64,000 nucleotides of DNA from Antennarius striatus (Eukaryota > Chordata > Actinopteri > Lophiiformes > Antennariidae): NCBI RefSeq assembly GCF_040054535.1, contig NC_090782.1:18520001-18584000 (forward strand), written 5' to 3'. Below the pieces are notes generated by a model. It ran no database searches. It worked only from the letters and a program-made list of their open reading frames with translations, and had not been told where the DNA came from. The translations under genes and the position numbers were made by a program. Of the stretch, positions 13,067-27,046 are shown piece by piece (the stretch's first letter is position 1; every line of letters starts with the position of its first letter).

Positions 13067-14220
13067 TACACGCGTCATTCAGGGGATTCAAACCCCCCCA
13101 CCTTAACATTTTCATTATGGTCAAATCTCAGGCCTGTGCTACAGCAGCGTGGCCTTTTGCTGGCGAGCAGGCAGTTTAATCACACATACCGCATTACTCC
13201 ATTTTCATTTCCTTTTCATACTGCTTCCATTCCACTCTGGCTTCATAATTCTCCCCTCAGAGCTGTCTAGCTCGTCTGAGTGTTTGCAGCCTGTTGAAAT
13301 GACATAATCAGTGACTTGGATAAATGCCTGACTGTTTTTCCTTGAGTCTATAATCAGACTTGGGGCTCAGTGTTGCAGCTCTGAGGGAACAGCAGCAGCA
13401 GCCACACTTGAATCAGGAATTACTTCCAGAGGATGGTGGTTCCACATGAGGAATTTGGTTGAGTATCCATCCACTGAATTTATTGTAGTCAACAAATGCA
13501 TCTTGACATAAAGTGTTGGTGTTACTTACAGAAGCATAAAAAGTATTATTTAGTAATAAATATCAAATCTTTTCATTTTTACTGTCAGGATGACTGGAGT
13601 GACCAAAATACAAAATGCCAAAATGAATTATTCAAGTTCAAGTTGAATAGTTAACATGATGTAAGGAGGGAGAAGACATGAGGGAGAAGTTTGATTTAAA
13701 AAAAAAAGCAAATCAAAAGCAACCAATTTACCCCGTTTTTCCTTTAAATATATACAGAAGTTATTCAAATGCCACTTTACATCTGAAAGCAAAGTGTGAG
13801 GCAATCACTTATTTGTTTGGTCTCAACAAAGAGAGAAAGACATGAGGAACGGGCCAAGATGAATTGAGCGTTGGCTGTAAATGCTTTCAGCAACTATTAC
13901 TTCAGTGGGTGGAACACATTCAATCAATACCTAAGCAAATAAAAAACAGTGGGCACTCTAAATAAGAAAAGCTGCAGCAGACTAGATGACTATCACACAC
14001 CCAAATGAAGAGTCCACACTCAAACCACACCATGATGGGGAATATGTCCTCAAGTGGTTTATTTAATCTTCTTGTGGTGAAGTGAGGCTAAATGAATCTT
14101 TTTAATTATGGAGCAATTTTATTAGAATAAATTATTAAAAGCTTTTTCTAGTCCATCATCAGACAGAAAGATACCGATTACGTCATTATAATTCTTGTCA
14201 TTTACATGTTTATGTCTCAA

Positions 14221-14222
<2 letters not shown>

Positions 14223-14299
<77 letters not shown>
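14223..14299. repeat. (CA)n microsatellite
   Basis: 77 bp of CA. Confidence 0.97.
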
Positions 14300-14301
<2 letters not shown>

Positions 14302-15180
14302 TATGTAAAGGGAATAAAACAGGTTCCCACCATTTAACAAACAGCTATTTGTTGTTCATAAAACCCTCTTTTCGTCTATCCTTCCCACTCATCACTCTCC
14401 GATGCTAACCCCACACTTCCACATTCAAACGCATCCTCTTCTCCTGACTCCTGACGATCCTTTCCCAATACTCAGTAATGTAGATAAAATTAGATCGATA
14501 CAAACAATACATGAAATAAGCTGTGTATCTTGCTTCACCAAACCATGAAAGCAGATTCGAGCCCACCTGTGTTCTCAATGCCATTTACCTCCACAATAGG
14601 ATACAGTAGGCTGCAGACCCTCTGGGCTCACCACGGCTAAAGTGGCCTCTTTGCACTAACCTGCTCTCTACTTCAGCCTCATCAGCGTCAGCATGGGCTG
14701 ATTACACAGAGGAGCTTGATTAAACCTGCCCGAATCTGATATAGAAGACGATAGCGTTGGTGAACCAGCCTTTTACAGAAGGGTAAACGACAGCGGTGGT
14801 TACCACGATAATTTATTTCCAAATCCACGCGCAGATTTCAAAGACAAAACAAAGCTAGTGATCTGATGCTTAGTAAGAAACTAGATGTATTGGCTTCTTG
14901 TCATTAAAGACCGACAATAGATGCAATGCAGCAGGTCTCCATAGAGGGTCACAGAACCATATTTGGTACATAGATGATTACTCTCCTCAAAAATTAGGAG
15001 GTAAAAATGACCAAATATTACACCTGAGTTCAAAATGAAAATGGGTGATTGCAAAAATCGGTGATTGCAAAAAAGATACACACAAACAAACATAAACATG
15101 CATGTCAACAGCAACAACAAAGGAACCTTCAGCAGAACTAAAATCACATTAATACCATAAGGCACCAATGCATCTCATGT

Positions 15181-15910
15181 TCCACGCACACGTCCCGTAT
15201 CCTGCTGCTTCTGCACTGATACCCCTGATCCCCCTACGCTTTGACAAGGCGTAATAAAGCCTCTATGAAGCGCTGCATTGTGTAGAGAGCACACAATGTT
15301 GCATGCTGAGTGCTGTGAGAAGGGCGTACACCCGTGGGTCCCACGGCGCAGCAGCGCACCAGGGCCCTATAGCAGGGAGTGGTGAGCATGCTAATGAGTT
15401 CATTATGTTATGCCTCTCCCTCACTCCTGCTCCCCTTTACAGTGTGGGCTTTGCCTGTCAGAGGAGGCAGGGAACCCTGGTAATACAGCCAACCACAGAT
15501 GTCACATATGGCACAATGAGAAGACACATGAGCGTCACCCGATGATCCACTCAGAAGAAGACAGGGACGCTACATTTCTCAGGCAGCATCAAAAAGCAAG
15601 AACGCGCTATTGATGATTTGCATAAGGTGAGCTTAAAGAACAGTAGAGGAGGGCAGCAACGGGGTTAATTGTCCCCGCCGCGTATTCAATCAGCAAACGC
15701 GCAGGACTGTTTCCCATTTTTACGCTCGCGCTATTATTTACAGCTGAAGGGGGGGAGTCGTTCAGAATCAAGCATATGCAAATGCAATTACACGATATTT
15801 GCATAGCCGTTAGCAATTAGAGTGCAGATGGCAAACAGTGGGCATTAAAAAGCGACAGAGCGCCATCTTGGCTGAGGGAGACAGCTGGCAGACAGAAATC
15901 GGCCATTTTG
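15181..15910. promoter_or_regulatory. Candidate conserved non-coding element with three POU octamers
   Basis: This is a unique, balanced-composition stretch without an ORF. Perfect octamers lie at 15616-15623 (ATTTGCAT), 15776-15783 (ATGCAAAT) and 15797-15804 (ATTTGCAT). TAATTA-like and E-box (CAGCTG, CAGATG) motifs lie nearby. This motif content is typical of neural developmental enhancers. Conservation itself cannot be seen from one sequence. Confidence 0.4.
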
Positions 15911-15952
15911 TAAGCATGGGTCGCTGCCAGGCTGAGGTGTATGGGGGCGCCC

Positions 15953-15953
<1 letters not shown>

Positions 15954-16003
<50 letters not shown>
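15954..16003. repeat. (CT)n microsatellite
   Basis: 50 bp of CT, immediately right of the octamer-rich candidate element. Confidence 0.95.
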
Positions 16004-16006
<3 letters not shown>

Positions 16007-16714
16007 CTTTCTCTGAGCAAGGAGATTGGCAGGCGGGAGGTTTTTGTGATTTAAAATCCTTCGTGGTAGAGGAAACAACAAAAAAAGTCCTCCAACACAC
16101 AGTGACAGTACGATCACAGCCGGGGCTCCTGGTGGGGGATCAACGACAATATTCACGTGTCTGCGTTGGGTTGAAAAACATGCACCACTGAGCAGAAATT
16201 ACATCTTATTATAAGAAAGTTATCCAGGAGTAAGAATCTACGCTCAACTCAACACCAATCACACTTTTACCCCAATAAAAGCAGTCTATTCTACTCACCA
16301 AGACTTTTTTGATGTTTTTGTTCATGCGTGATGCTTGGAAAAAGTCCATCTGTCCGGCGACATCCTTCTAAGTCCGTGTGTGAGCGCAGTACAGCTTCTG
16401 ATGGTGGCGTGACCGCTTCCATCTCGTCTTCAGGCAGCGGCTGAGACCACTTTCTCTGAGGGCTTTTCCATCAATCATCATCAATTTGCTAAAACATCTT
16501 AGGAGCAGCTCTCTTTGTGCAGAGAAGGACTTTTGTGAATGTGAAGGGGGGAAGCATCAGATGAAAAACTGAGGAGCATCAGACAAGAGGAGTGGGGGGG
16601 GGGGCTGAACAGGTATAGCTACTGTCCTTTTCATCTCTCATTCAATTAGTAGCTATTCACTGGTGCTGCCATGGGATCCCTGCTGCACAGCATTAAGTGG
16701 ACTTCAGCTGGCAT

Positions 16715-16717
<3 letters not shown>

Positions 16718-16774
<57 letters not shown>
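16718..16774. repeat. (CA)n microsatellite
   Basis: 57 bp of CA. Confidence 0.96.
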
Positions 16775-16776
<2 letters not shown>

Positions 16777-19700
16777 GGAGCGAAAAAGGTATGAAAGCCC
16801 AGGCCCGCCTTCCTCTTTTCCACCTTATGGATCAATACTGCACTGCCATATCCTCTGATGGGACCTGCTGTAGAGAGGAGAGGAAAATCTAAGGCGAAAA
16901 GACAAGCAATGTCTGATGCAGTGGATGAGAGAAAAAGTTCAAATTGTTCTTTCATCCTGGCTCATGAGATGTTAGGAATATTGTGCACTGTGCGCTTGGA
17001 AGCAAGATGAAGCAGAAGCGTCTTGTGTATCGTCATAGAAAGCATCCTTATTCAAACAGTTAAGATAGAATGAGCAACAAGAGGGAGGGAGCTGGAAGAA
17101 AAGAGACCTTCGACGTCCTGTCTTATTCTTCTTCCATTTTCTCCCTCCCTCCCCGTCTCTGTGTTTCTGACAAAGTTTTATCAAGTGGTATTGGGCCAGT
17201 AAAACCCCTCTGGCTGAACCACACACAAAGAGTCTCTCTCTCTCCTTCTCTCTGTCTCTTCCTCTCCTTTTTCTCTCTGCTTAACAACGTGTGCACCTAC
17301 CGACACACACACTGTGTGTGGGGCGGTTGCAGGGTGAGGGCCCTGGCCCTGGCTGGTGCTGGGACTGTTGGAGGATGATAGAAGGAGAGATTGAGAGAGG
17401 GGCTGGGAGCAGTGGTGGTGTTTGGTCCCTGGGCTCCAAGGCCTGCAGGCAGTGCTGGGCAACCTCTGCTAGCCTCTCTCCTCTGTATCGATTTCTGCTG
17501 CTCCACGCTGCTCCGCTCTGCTGTGGAGGCTCCTTGCCGGCGGGGATGAGAGCCTGGATCACCCGCCTCACCTGCCTCTCTCCTGGCTTGCATGGCCTAG
17601 TCTGCCCACAATGCCGCATCTTTGGCTGGCCCCTACAGGCTCCCTAGGACCCCTGTATGCAGCGCCAGGGCCACAGGAAGAAGGCAGCCAGAGAGCCTAT
17701 GGCGATCCACAGCTGTGTTCACCTGCTCTGGGTTCACCCGCTTCGAAACCACCTCCTCGAACTGCTTCTATCCTTCTTTCCTTCCATCCTTCCACCCACT
17801 CTGCTTCTCTTTTTCCTCATCCACCGCCTCCTCCTCATCTTCTCGCTGTACACAAAACAACCAGAGACAGAGAGGAAAAAACAAAAAAACAAGTTAATCT
17901 TAACTTTTAGCATTTTACCCATTCTGAATGTCAATCTTGGTCTTTGATCAGCGAGAAGTCAGGGGCGAGAATTCTGGCATCCTCTCCCTTTCGGTAATGT
18001 GAACCTGCTAACCTTGGAGAGCAGAAACTGGTGGGTTTGGAAGCCTGAGAGTTAAGTGTGTCAGGCAGAGAGATAATATCTGCCAAAGGTACTCCCAACT
18101 ATTAGATTCTGATATGCTGCTGATAGCAAAATACTGCGAGAGTGGGCCATTATAAAAATCACCACTGTATCAGAAGAATAAATTAGAAAATATTGCAGGA
18201 AAAGTTCCTCTTAAACTGCCGCCCTTTTTTGCTCTCCCTCATCTGCACAGGCCCACAGAGTTACATTTCTTTTGCTTTAATAGTTATAAAAAAAAAACAA
18301 TTTAAAAATGATGGGATATTTTAAACCGCCTCACCCTCACCCTGTTGCTGTTTGAGAGTCTGAAGGAATGGAAATGTTTTGCCCAGACCAATGATGCTCC
18401 ATAGAAACTTTGTCAAAGAAAACATCTCAGCTTTTGTATCATTTAGAATTATTCAAATGTGTTGAGCAGCCCTCTTCTTATGATAATAGCAGTAGGGGGG
18501 ACATTTCTTTGAGGATTCATGGTTCCATTGTGTTCCTCTACAGAGAAACAGCCGTGGCCAAATTCAACCCCCACGACCCCACATTACACAGCGTCACACC
18601 ATCCATACGATAGCCGAAATATCTCAGCTGCAGCCACCGCAGAGCCGTGACAGCCCTTCTGTCCATCTCTCTTTGGGCTTAAAAAAAAACCTTGAAACCG
18701 ATGGGCTGACTGCCAGGGGAAAAGAGAAGTAAAGTGCGTAGGTTTAGAGTCGTGGGCTTTGGAAGGTAGAGCTGTCTGTTAAAGAAAGAGTAAAGGGATT
18801 GTGAGAGTGATGTTGGATGGGGGGTGGGTGGGGTGGGGGGTGCCGCTGTTGGGACAAGAGAGGCAAGTTTAAGAGAGGGAGGCAAGTTGAGTTAGGGGGA
18901 CATGGATGGGGGTGAGGTGCATGTCTCAGACACAATAATACTATTCATTGGGCTCAGACATGGGTGTTAACTCCCCTCTGACAGAGCACAATGGGACTTG
19001 GCGGCATTCAGGCAGCCTTGGTGATATTGTTAGTAAAGGGTTGCATTCCCTATGCCGCAGGATAGAGCGCCTGCATTGTACCCGTCCAGCAGGATGGATG
19101 GAGGGAGGTCTGGGAGGTGAAAGGCAAAGAAAGAGAGAACAGTACGTTTGTCTATCTGTCAGTGGTGAAGGAGCAAGGGGTAGAGGGAACGTGGGGGTGG
19201 AGAAGGAGGAGTGGAGGTGCTGGCATCAGAGGGGGGCGAGGGGGGGTTGCCTCATGGCATTGGACTTGTTTGTTTCGGGGGGTAAAAGTAAAAGGACGAA
19301 GTAAGACTAAAAGAAACCGATGCAATAAATATTACTCAAGCAGCCGAGTGCAGGGTTAAAGAGGCAGTAAAGTGGGTGGGGACTCAGACAGAGCGAGGAA
19401 AGCATGGTGGCGGGTTTGTGTGCCGCTTTAGAGTTTAGATGCATTTTCTTCCTACGCCTCACAGAGAGCGAGAGAGCAGAGAGAAGTATGGAAAGGGGAA
19501 ATGGTGGAAAATGAGAACTGTGGCGGGTGCTGCTGTTTGTGATTCGGATGAGGTGACATTCAACTGCACGAGACCTACTTTTCCAGCAGAGAGGAGGAAA
19601 AGAGGGAGGTGGAGATATAATTCAAATGGAAAAAAAGAACCTGAGACTGCTAAACCAGCAAAGTAGGCGACGGGTGATGCTGGCTGTTTCTTAGACTTAG

Positions 19701-20471
19701 GTTTCCTACTAAACGTAGATGGAATGTTAACTTATTTTCCAGTAAATCATCATTGTTGATTGTGAATTATTGCACGCTTTAATCCGCTAGGCTACTGTGT
19801 GTACCTGAGTTGTTAGTGGAGCTAATGCAGGGAAAATCCCTTTATGTTGTACATTAAAAAACTATCATCAGTCCACACGGATCTGATATGTTTGTCTGGT
19901 CCATTACTTTTTCAAATTAAATACAGTTTTTTTTTTAAATGGAGTTCACCACTTCAGTTCTGCACTCATTGTAACAACACACAAGTTCATATTCTGAGCT
20001 CCCCCTCAGAAGGAGCAGGTGATTGTGTAGTCCAAAGCTATATAATGAATTGTTAAAAAAAAAAAATTCAAATGGATTGTTCAAAATCAGTTGTTTCATT
20101 AAGAATAAATTATGTCATTGCATAGGATTCAGGAAACTGTGAAACTTAATTAATCAAGGAAATGATTGTTAGTTATGGCTCCAAGGTGATGCCAAAGAAA
20201 TAAAACCTTCTCTGCTTTAATCAACGCAAACTGGATGATGACAATACTTGGACACTCAAACAAAATAGACTACACTACGTTGCCCCAAGTTCATTAACCT
20301 ATAATCAGATTCCGGTATGCAGGTACTGAATGTCTGCCGCCCTCTGATCACCTCATTGGTTTTGTGAAGGTAGTAAAAGCAGCTTTAAGGCCAGAGATAT
20401 TAAAGGACATCGTATGCATGGCTTATTCACACTCATCTCATCACAACACATCATACCAAACCATAGTAACA

Positions 20472-20612
<141 letters not shown>

Positions 20613-21791
20613 AGTATCGCTGCTGTTTCCACACACAACAGTACTTTGTTTGGTTCCCCTCTGGTAAACTCTGACCAACCGTTCCCATAGCAACCTTGTC
20701 TACTTGTTCCCAGTGTGAACGTGCGTGAGACTGTGCCTATAACCTATAAGTGTGTGTATGCACGGTGATGATGAAAATCCTGTTCATTCACACCTCAAAC
20801 TTTCATGAACTTCTCTGGTGTCTCAGCTAGCAGTGGTATGCTAAGTTGTCAGACGGGGTAGGGCATGGGTCTCATCAGGGGGCTAATGCCCTTCAGGGGT
20901 GGTTGAGGTAGTGAGGGTACTGCCCTTTGTCCCTGGAGGGGGGATTACTCTGGTCAACCAGTACGGACAATGCACCCCCCTCCTGGGATGGGAGGACCAA
21001 CCTGCTCTCTACCAATGATAGGGGCAGTCAACTGATCACTAACTTAATTAAGGACAGAGGAGAGTGTAAGAAGGAGGGAGACGGGTGATGCAGACGACAG
21101 AGAGTAGGAGGCTGAGAGGAAGTAGAGGCAGCGGTGATAAAAGGAAGGATAAAAAAGAGAAAATAAAAGGGGAAGAAAGCTGAACAACGAACACAGTGAC
21201 ACGCTAAAATAAGAAGAGGCACGGAGATAAAAAAAAAAAAAAAAGAGAGCAATGGGAAGCAGTGGAGGGGTGAAGAGAAGGTTTCTCTATCACAGGATTA
21301 GGAGGGGGAAGATGAAAGGATCAGGTCTAAGAGAGGACAGGAAAAAGGCCACAAGAGATGGCCGACGGACCAGCCACTTAAACTCCAAGCAAGGAAATGA
21401 AGTAAGAGTGGGAGGAAGAAGAAAGGAAGAGAGCTCAGGTGACCATGACCTGTAGACACTGGTGGAAGAGGTCTTTTTATGACAGGTGCACACTGTTGAA
21501 CCTACCTCTCTACTTCCTATTAGTCCACAGCATGCACACCTATTTAAATCCAATGACAAATAGAGCGGATAATTCTATTACAGAGGACTTTAATAGAGGA
21601 TATTTAGGGGACAGTTAGCGGACCTTGGGAGTATTGCTCAGGCCCGCTGCAGACAGATATGGCTCTGCAATACTTAACAACAGGGATTTGGCAGCACTGT
21701 TGATTGAACATGCCAAATCCCATTTGTTGAAGGGCTGTGTGCGTTTGTATCGACACTCTGTAACCTTGTGGCTCCGTAAAAGGAGACCACA

Positions 21792-21794
<3 letters not shown>

Positions 21795-21868
<74 letters not shown>
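21795..21868. repeat. (GT)n microsatellite
   Basis: About 74 bp of GT. Confidence 0.96.
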
Positions 21869-21870
<2 letters not shown>

Positions 21871-24800
21871 TGTGCCTGTGTGTGCATGTGTGTTTTCCCA
21901 GCGGGCAGGTAGGCAGGTGGGTGGCATGTAACAGCTGGATAGGTGCATTGGTCTAAAGTCCCCTCCAATCTACGCTCATCTTCACCTCTCCGTCCTTACG
22001 TCTTACACCGTGTCTGTCTCCATTGCTTCTCCTCTCAAAAAAAGGTGTCAAGAGAGAGATAGAGAGGCTTTCTCAACTCTCCTTTTCTTGCTTTCCCTCC
22101 TATCCTCCCCCTTCCTTCCATCCCCTATGGTAGAGCTGCCAGACAGGAGAGCTCAGCAGCTCTCCGAACGTTATTGATCCTGAGAGCAAGCCGGCCAGGG
22201 AGTTGGTGTCTCCCTCTCTCTCTCTTCCCTCCATCACACCCTCATTCCCCACTACAGCCAGCAACTTTTCCTCCCCCCCCTGCCTCCCCGCCTCTACTTC
22301 ATTTATCAAGGTTAAAGAACTCTTATAAAAAAGGGAAGAGGGGGTCACTGGGATGTTATCTGACTTCATGAAAGAAATCCCCGCAGGCCACTCCACCAGA
22401 GGAGGATACTCTCTGCCATACCCGACTCTACACGCACACAACACACAGTGGCACCAGGCAGTGGTCCGCTCACTGCCAAACAGAAATACAAAGTGGGATG
22501 AACACACATGCAGGCGATTGGGAATGAGAAGGAGGAATAAACTAGTCCCTGTATGTTTCACAAAGGGGTCAAAGGTGAGCACTAAAGTAACACTTTGTCA
22601 ATCGGCACAGTTCATAAGCAGCGACACCTTGTTATTTTTGCATCTTATTATTCATTCTCGTACTGATTCTCAGTAGATTAATTCAAATTCATCAATGACA
22701 ACAACTGTTGCACACAATATTGTATTTCCTCATGATAAGCGGTTGAATGCTTTCTTTGGCCAAAGCGGCTTTAATATTAGCTTAAGATAAAATAGCCAAT
22801 GTCATACTGGACAAATATTAATACCAGCAAGGATTTTATTCGACATGGCAACAAAAAGGTTGTTTCAAAAGGTAGAACAATTTTAGATTACAACAATTCT
22901 TTGATTATTAGACTCATAATTTATTAAAGAAACGTGTCAATTGACTCAAAACAAATGGAAAGTATTCTGACAACAGATTTAACATGTACTGTACATTATT
23001 CTGCAATTGCTGAAAACATTCTAAAATGTGAATATTTATCCAATTAGATATGGCAGATTCATTGTAAATTCTTATTAAATTATGAAACAATGACACCTTG
23101 ATTTCAGGTGGACGTAAATATGTGTGAAACAACCAAAGAAAATGCCACTTGCAGATTTCATCAGTTGTAGCCACCGAGTAGAATGAGGAGCCACCATCGG
23201 TTGGATGAAACACCATCCCTGACAGATTTTATGAGGTCTTTCAGCTGATCTGCTTTGAGGTGAAAATATTTTAATCAATTACTTTACACATTACACATTT
23301 TCCTGCATTCCATCATCCAGACTACAAAATAGAAAAACTTCATACAAACATCTTGTTAATGTAAAAGAATCTAAATCTTTAAGGTCTGCTGTGACAATAT
23401 TGGTATTAGAGGACAATAGAAAATAATCTGCCAATCATTTGAAAATAAAAATAGTCAGCTATTGTTGTTAACTTTATAAACTGACTAGTGATTTATTAGC
23501 ATACATAAAGTAATCCCTACATTATGTTCATCATTATTGGTGGTACTAAAGTATTACAACAAACGCATACAATGAACAAAACTGGGAAGTTTGTTTGCAT
23601 GAACCACGCAACCTGTAAATTTTAGGCTCCATCTGTAGAGGGAACACTGCGTTTCAAGCCATTAACAGACTGCAGCTGCTATTGTCCCTGTTTGTAAAAG
23701 GACTGGAAATGGCTCTACATGTGGAGTACATCCTGTCTTCCATTGTTCCTCTTTCACTCTTGTCCATAAAGGCCTGCCTGCACTCCAGGCTACAGCAGCA
23801 AGGCAAATACACACAGTAGCACATCAGAGAGGCATACCTTCCCCTCCCTTTGTGCTCAGTAATTGCCACAATGCATCTTCTCATCCAGCTAATTAAGTGA
23901 GTCTTTCCCATTGTCTCCCAATGCTATCACCTCTTCACACAGCCAGAGAGAGAAAGAGAGAGAGAGTTACAGTATTAAAGCTAAAGATAGAAAAAAATTC
24001 CATATGGAGGGAATGAGTGACAAAGGTGTGGGTCCTTGTCTGGTCTGATGCGTGTTTGCTCATTGGAAGACGTGCTTGTTGTCTGTTTTTGATAGTAAAC
24101 AACAAACACCACATTACTGCTGTCAGAAGAAAATACCAGCACTCCATAAAATCACCTCAGGAGTCTTTTTTTTAAAAAACTTGCAATATATTAGATTGAC
24201 AGCAAAAGGCCAGAACATCTCCGCTCTTGCCACATGTCTCTGTAAATTAACGGATTATGAGTTATTGAGCTGATGATAATGAAACATGTAAAATGGATGA
24301 GGATGGGTGTGATGCAGATAATCCCTTTATTAATTTATTCATTTATTTAATTATAAATCCTCATTTAATCCTTTTTATTATTTTATTTTTTTTTACAGAT
24401 TTGTCTGTTTGAGATGAATGATCTCTGATCAAGAAGGCCAGACACAAAGGTTTTAAACAAGACAACATAAAACTACATCAACCAGAACATAGCATTACAT
24501 GAAACACCTGTCCACAGAGGGTATAGCATAAGCACATTCATGCCGTCATGTAGGAATCAAAGTGCTGATGTCAAGTGGCCACAGCCGTACTAATGATTAT
24601 TCTTAAAAGAGCTTTAAAATTAGACAAACCATGTTTTAAATCTTTTCGATGGTTACTCTAATAGAGACGTTTCACTCTCATCTGTGGAATGGGAAGCAAA
24701 TATTTATTTCACTATTTAGCCTGAAGCTTCTCAAAGATGTGAATTCAACTGATGAGAGTACTGAATATAAATTATGAATCTTTATAATGTCAAAGAATGC

Positions 24801-26945
24801 ACCTGCCATCTTTCCTGATTTCACCATGTCTGTGCAGTCATAGGAATGCTTGATGGCCTCCATAACGAACAATTGAATAACTCTCGTCCCCATTCCTCTT
24901 TACATCTTTGCTGTTCAGACCCTTTGTGTGGCAAAACCATGAGTTTAACTAACTAAACTATAACAAAACACAAAAACAGGCCAGGTCTGAATTCTATGTA
25001 ATCACAAGGAGAAACGTCCAAACCCCCCCCCACACACACACACACACACATGCAGACACACACTCACTTCATGCTCAAGTCCATTCGCTGACCTCTCAGG
25101 CCAGACGCTCCCTTACAAACACACAAAGCCTGCAAAAGTCTTCCACCACCCCCACCCCACCACACATACACCCCCCAAAGCTGAACCCCTCCTTGAACCT
25201 ATAACCCCCCCCCCCTTCCCATCTTGTATGCCTTTCCTCCCCACCCTCAAGTTCTTGTCAAGGCCCTGACTGACAGACAGACAGACAGGCAAGTAGGGTG
25301 ACATCATAGGGAGGGGAGAGAGAGAGTGAGAGGGACAGAGGAAGGGGGCTGTTTGCCTGTCTGGCCCCAGCACCCGCACAATACTGGAGGGCATCTGGCA
25401 CTGGGGTGGTGGTGGTGGTGGTGGTGGAGGGCAGGGTGGGGGTCTGTCAGGACAAAGCATTTACATCCCCCTCCTAGAATATGATTATAGTTTGTAAATG
25501 GTGGCTGAAATGTGTAAGAAGTAAAAAAAAAAAAAAAAAAGGGGGCTGAGTGGGTTGATGGATGGACAGAGTTCAGACACCAGCAGACATGTGAAGCACA
25601 TGGAGGGAAATTTGGGATGTTCACAAATGTCTAAGTGGTAATTTCTATCAGCAGCCAGTGTAATAAACTTCCTGCTCGAGGCTGTACAAGTTGAAAGGCC
25701 AAAAACTTTCAGAGAGATCCCTGTTTATACTCAGGGATGTCATCTTAGCTCATCAATTTAAAGACTCAAGGTGAAACAGTGGTGCCAGCGAGAGAGAAAT
25801 CAGTGTCAAAATACTCATTCTCTCTTCAGCGACCCTCACCTCCATCTCCGTATGAGAGGCTCCCCGCTCTCCCTGTGCACACAAGTGTGTGTCTGTCTGT
25901 GTGCATACATAAAATAAATGAGCTGTGTGTATGCATTGTGCGAGTCCACAGGCCCAGTGTATAAATGTGACTTGACCCTGGCAGGCTGAAGCAGGGTTTC
26001 TGCGTCGTACTGGGCGTGGGAAAAAGAGGAGACCTCTTTTCACAGCTGCTCTGGCCGTTGCATTGAAGCAGCAGAGGCCCCCACCACCCCCAATCTGCCG
26101 CTGCCGCTAATGCCCCCCCTCCACCCCCCGTCTTCCATTCACTGTGCAGCTTGCTGCCTTTCAGCGGACCCTCAGCCTTCCCTCCTGCGCGCTGTTCGTC
26201 ATCCCGCCATCACAGCCAGCCTTTAATACGGCCACCCCACCATTCAGCCGGCATGCATTGAGATGCCAGAGGCCTCTGAGCTTTGAGGAGGTAAAGAAAA
26301 ACCAAAACAGCTAACTGACTAAAGAAATAAAGCTAGCAGTGCCAATGTAAAAAAAGCAACAAAAACAATTTGTTTATATGCATTTGTGCGGTAAACAAAA
26401 TGTTGCCAAAAGCTCCATTTATTCTCTTTTGTTTTCCAAAGTGGATTTTATCTTTCCTTCTCTCTGACGTTTTGCAGATCGACCTTAATTTATGTTAACA
26501 TACGCCACCAGTCACACTCACTCAGTGCCTGCCTTACCCCCACCACCACCACCACCACCCCCCAACACACATTCTCCATCTCCTTCCATCCACATTTGAA
26601 GAGATTTATTTCCCATCAAGCCGCATAATGCAGAGAATATAATTCAAATCAACTTCTAAGAACAGCCTAGCAGATCGGTTTATGTATACAAATCCAGACA
26701 GCCTAGTAAAAAAAAAAAAAAAAAAAGTCCCCAAAACAGCAGGGTGTTAAAAGCAGATTGTCAACTTTAGGAAGCGGCGGGTGGGCAGTGGGTGTTTGGT
26801 TTTGCCATTAGCGATAACCTGTTACTGATAAACCTCACAGTCGGTCTGTTTAAACATATAATGCAGGCGTGCAGGTTTCATTTCTGTCAGATATTCTTAC
26901 TAATCTGACAGTATAACCGTGCAATGGCAGATTTAGAGTGGCAGC

Positions 26946-27046
<101 letters not shown>

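Larger units (their letters stand above)
12181..15180. other. Non-coding, no gene seen
   Basis: GC-richer sequence at 12.2-12.7 kb, a GT array (12978-13064), a CA array (14223-14299) and AT-rich filler. Unique stretches at 13.27-13.43 and 14.55-14.75 kb could be regulatory. No exon is recognised. Confidence 0.55.

Noticed and set aside
17281..17647. 118-aa and 112-aa overlapping ORFs in GC-richer sequence
   Set aside because: Open in several frames because of composition. No recognisable domain, no splice context, and low-complexity segments.
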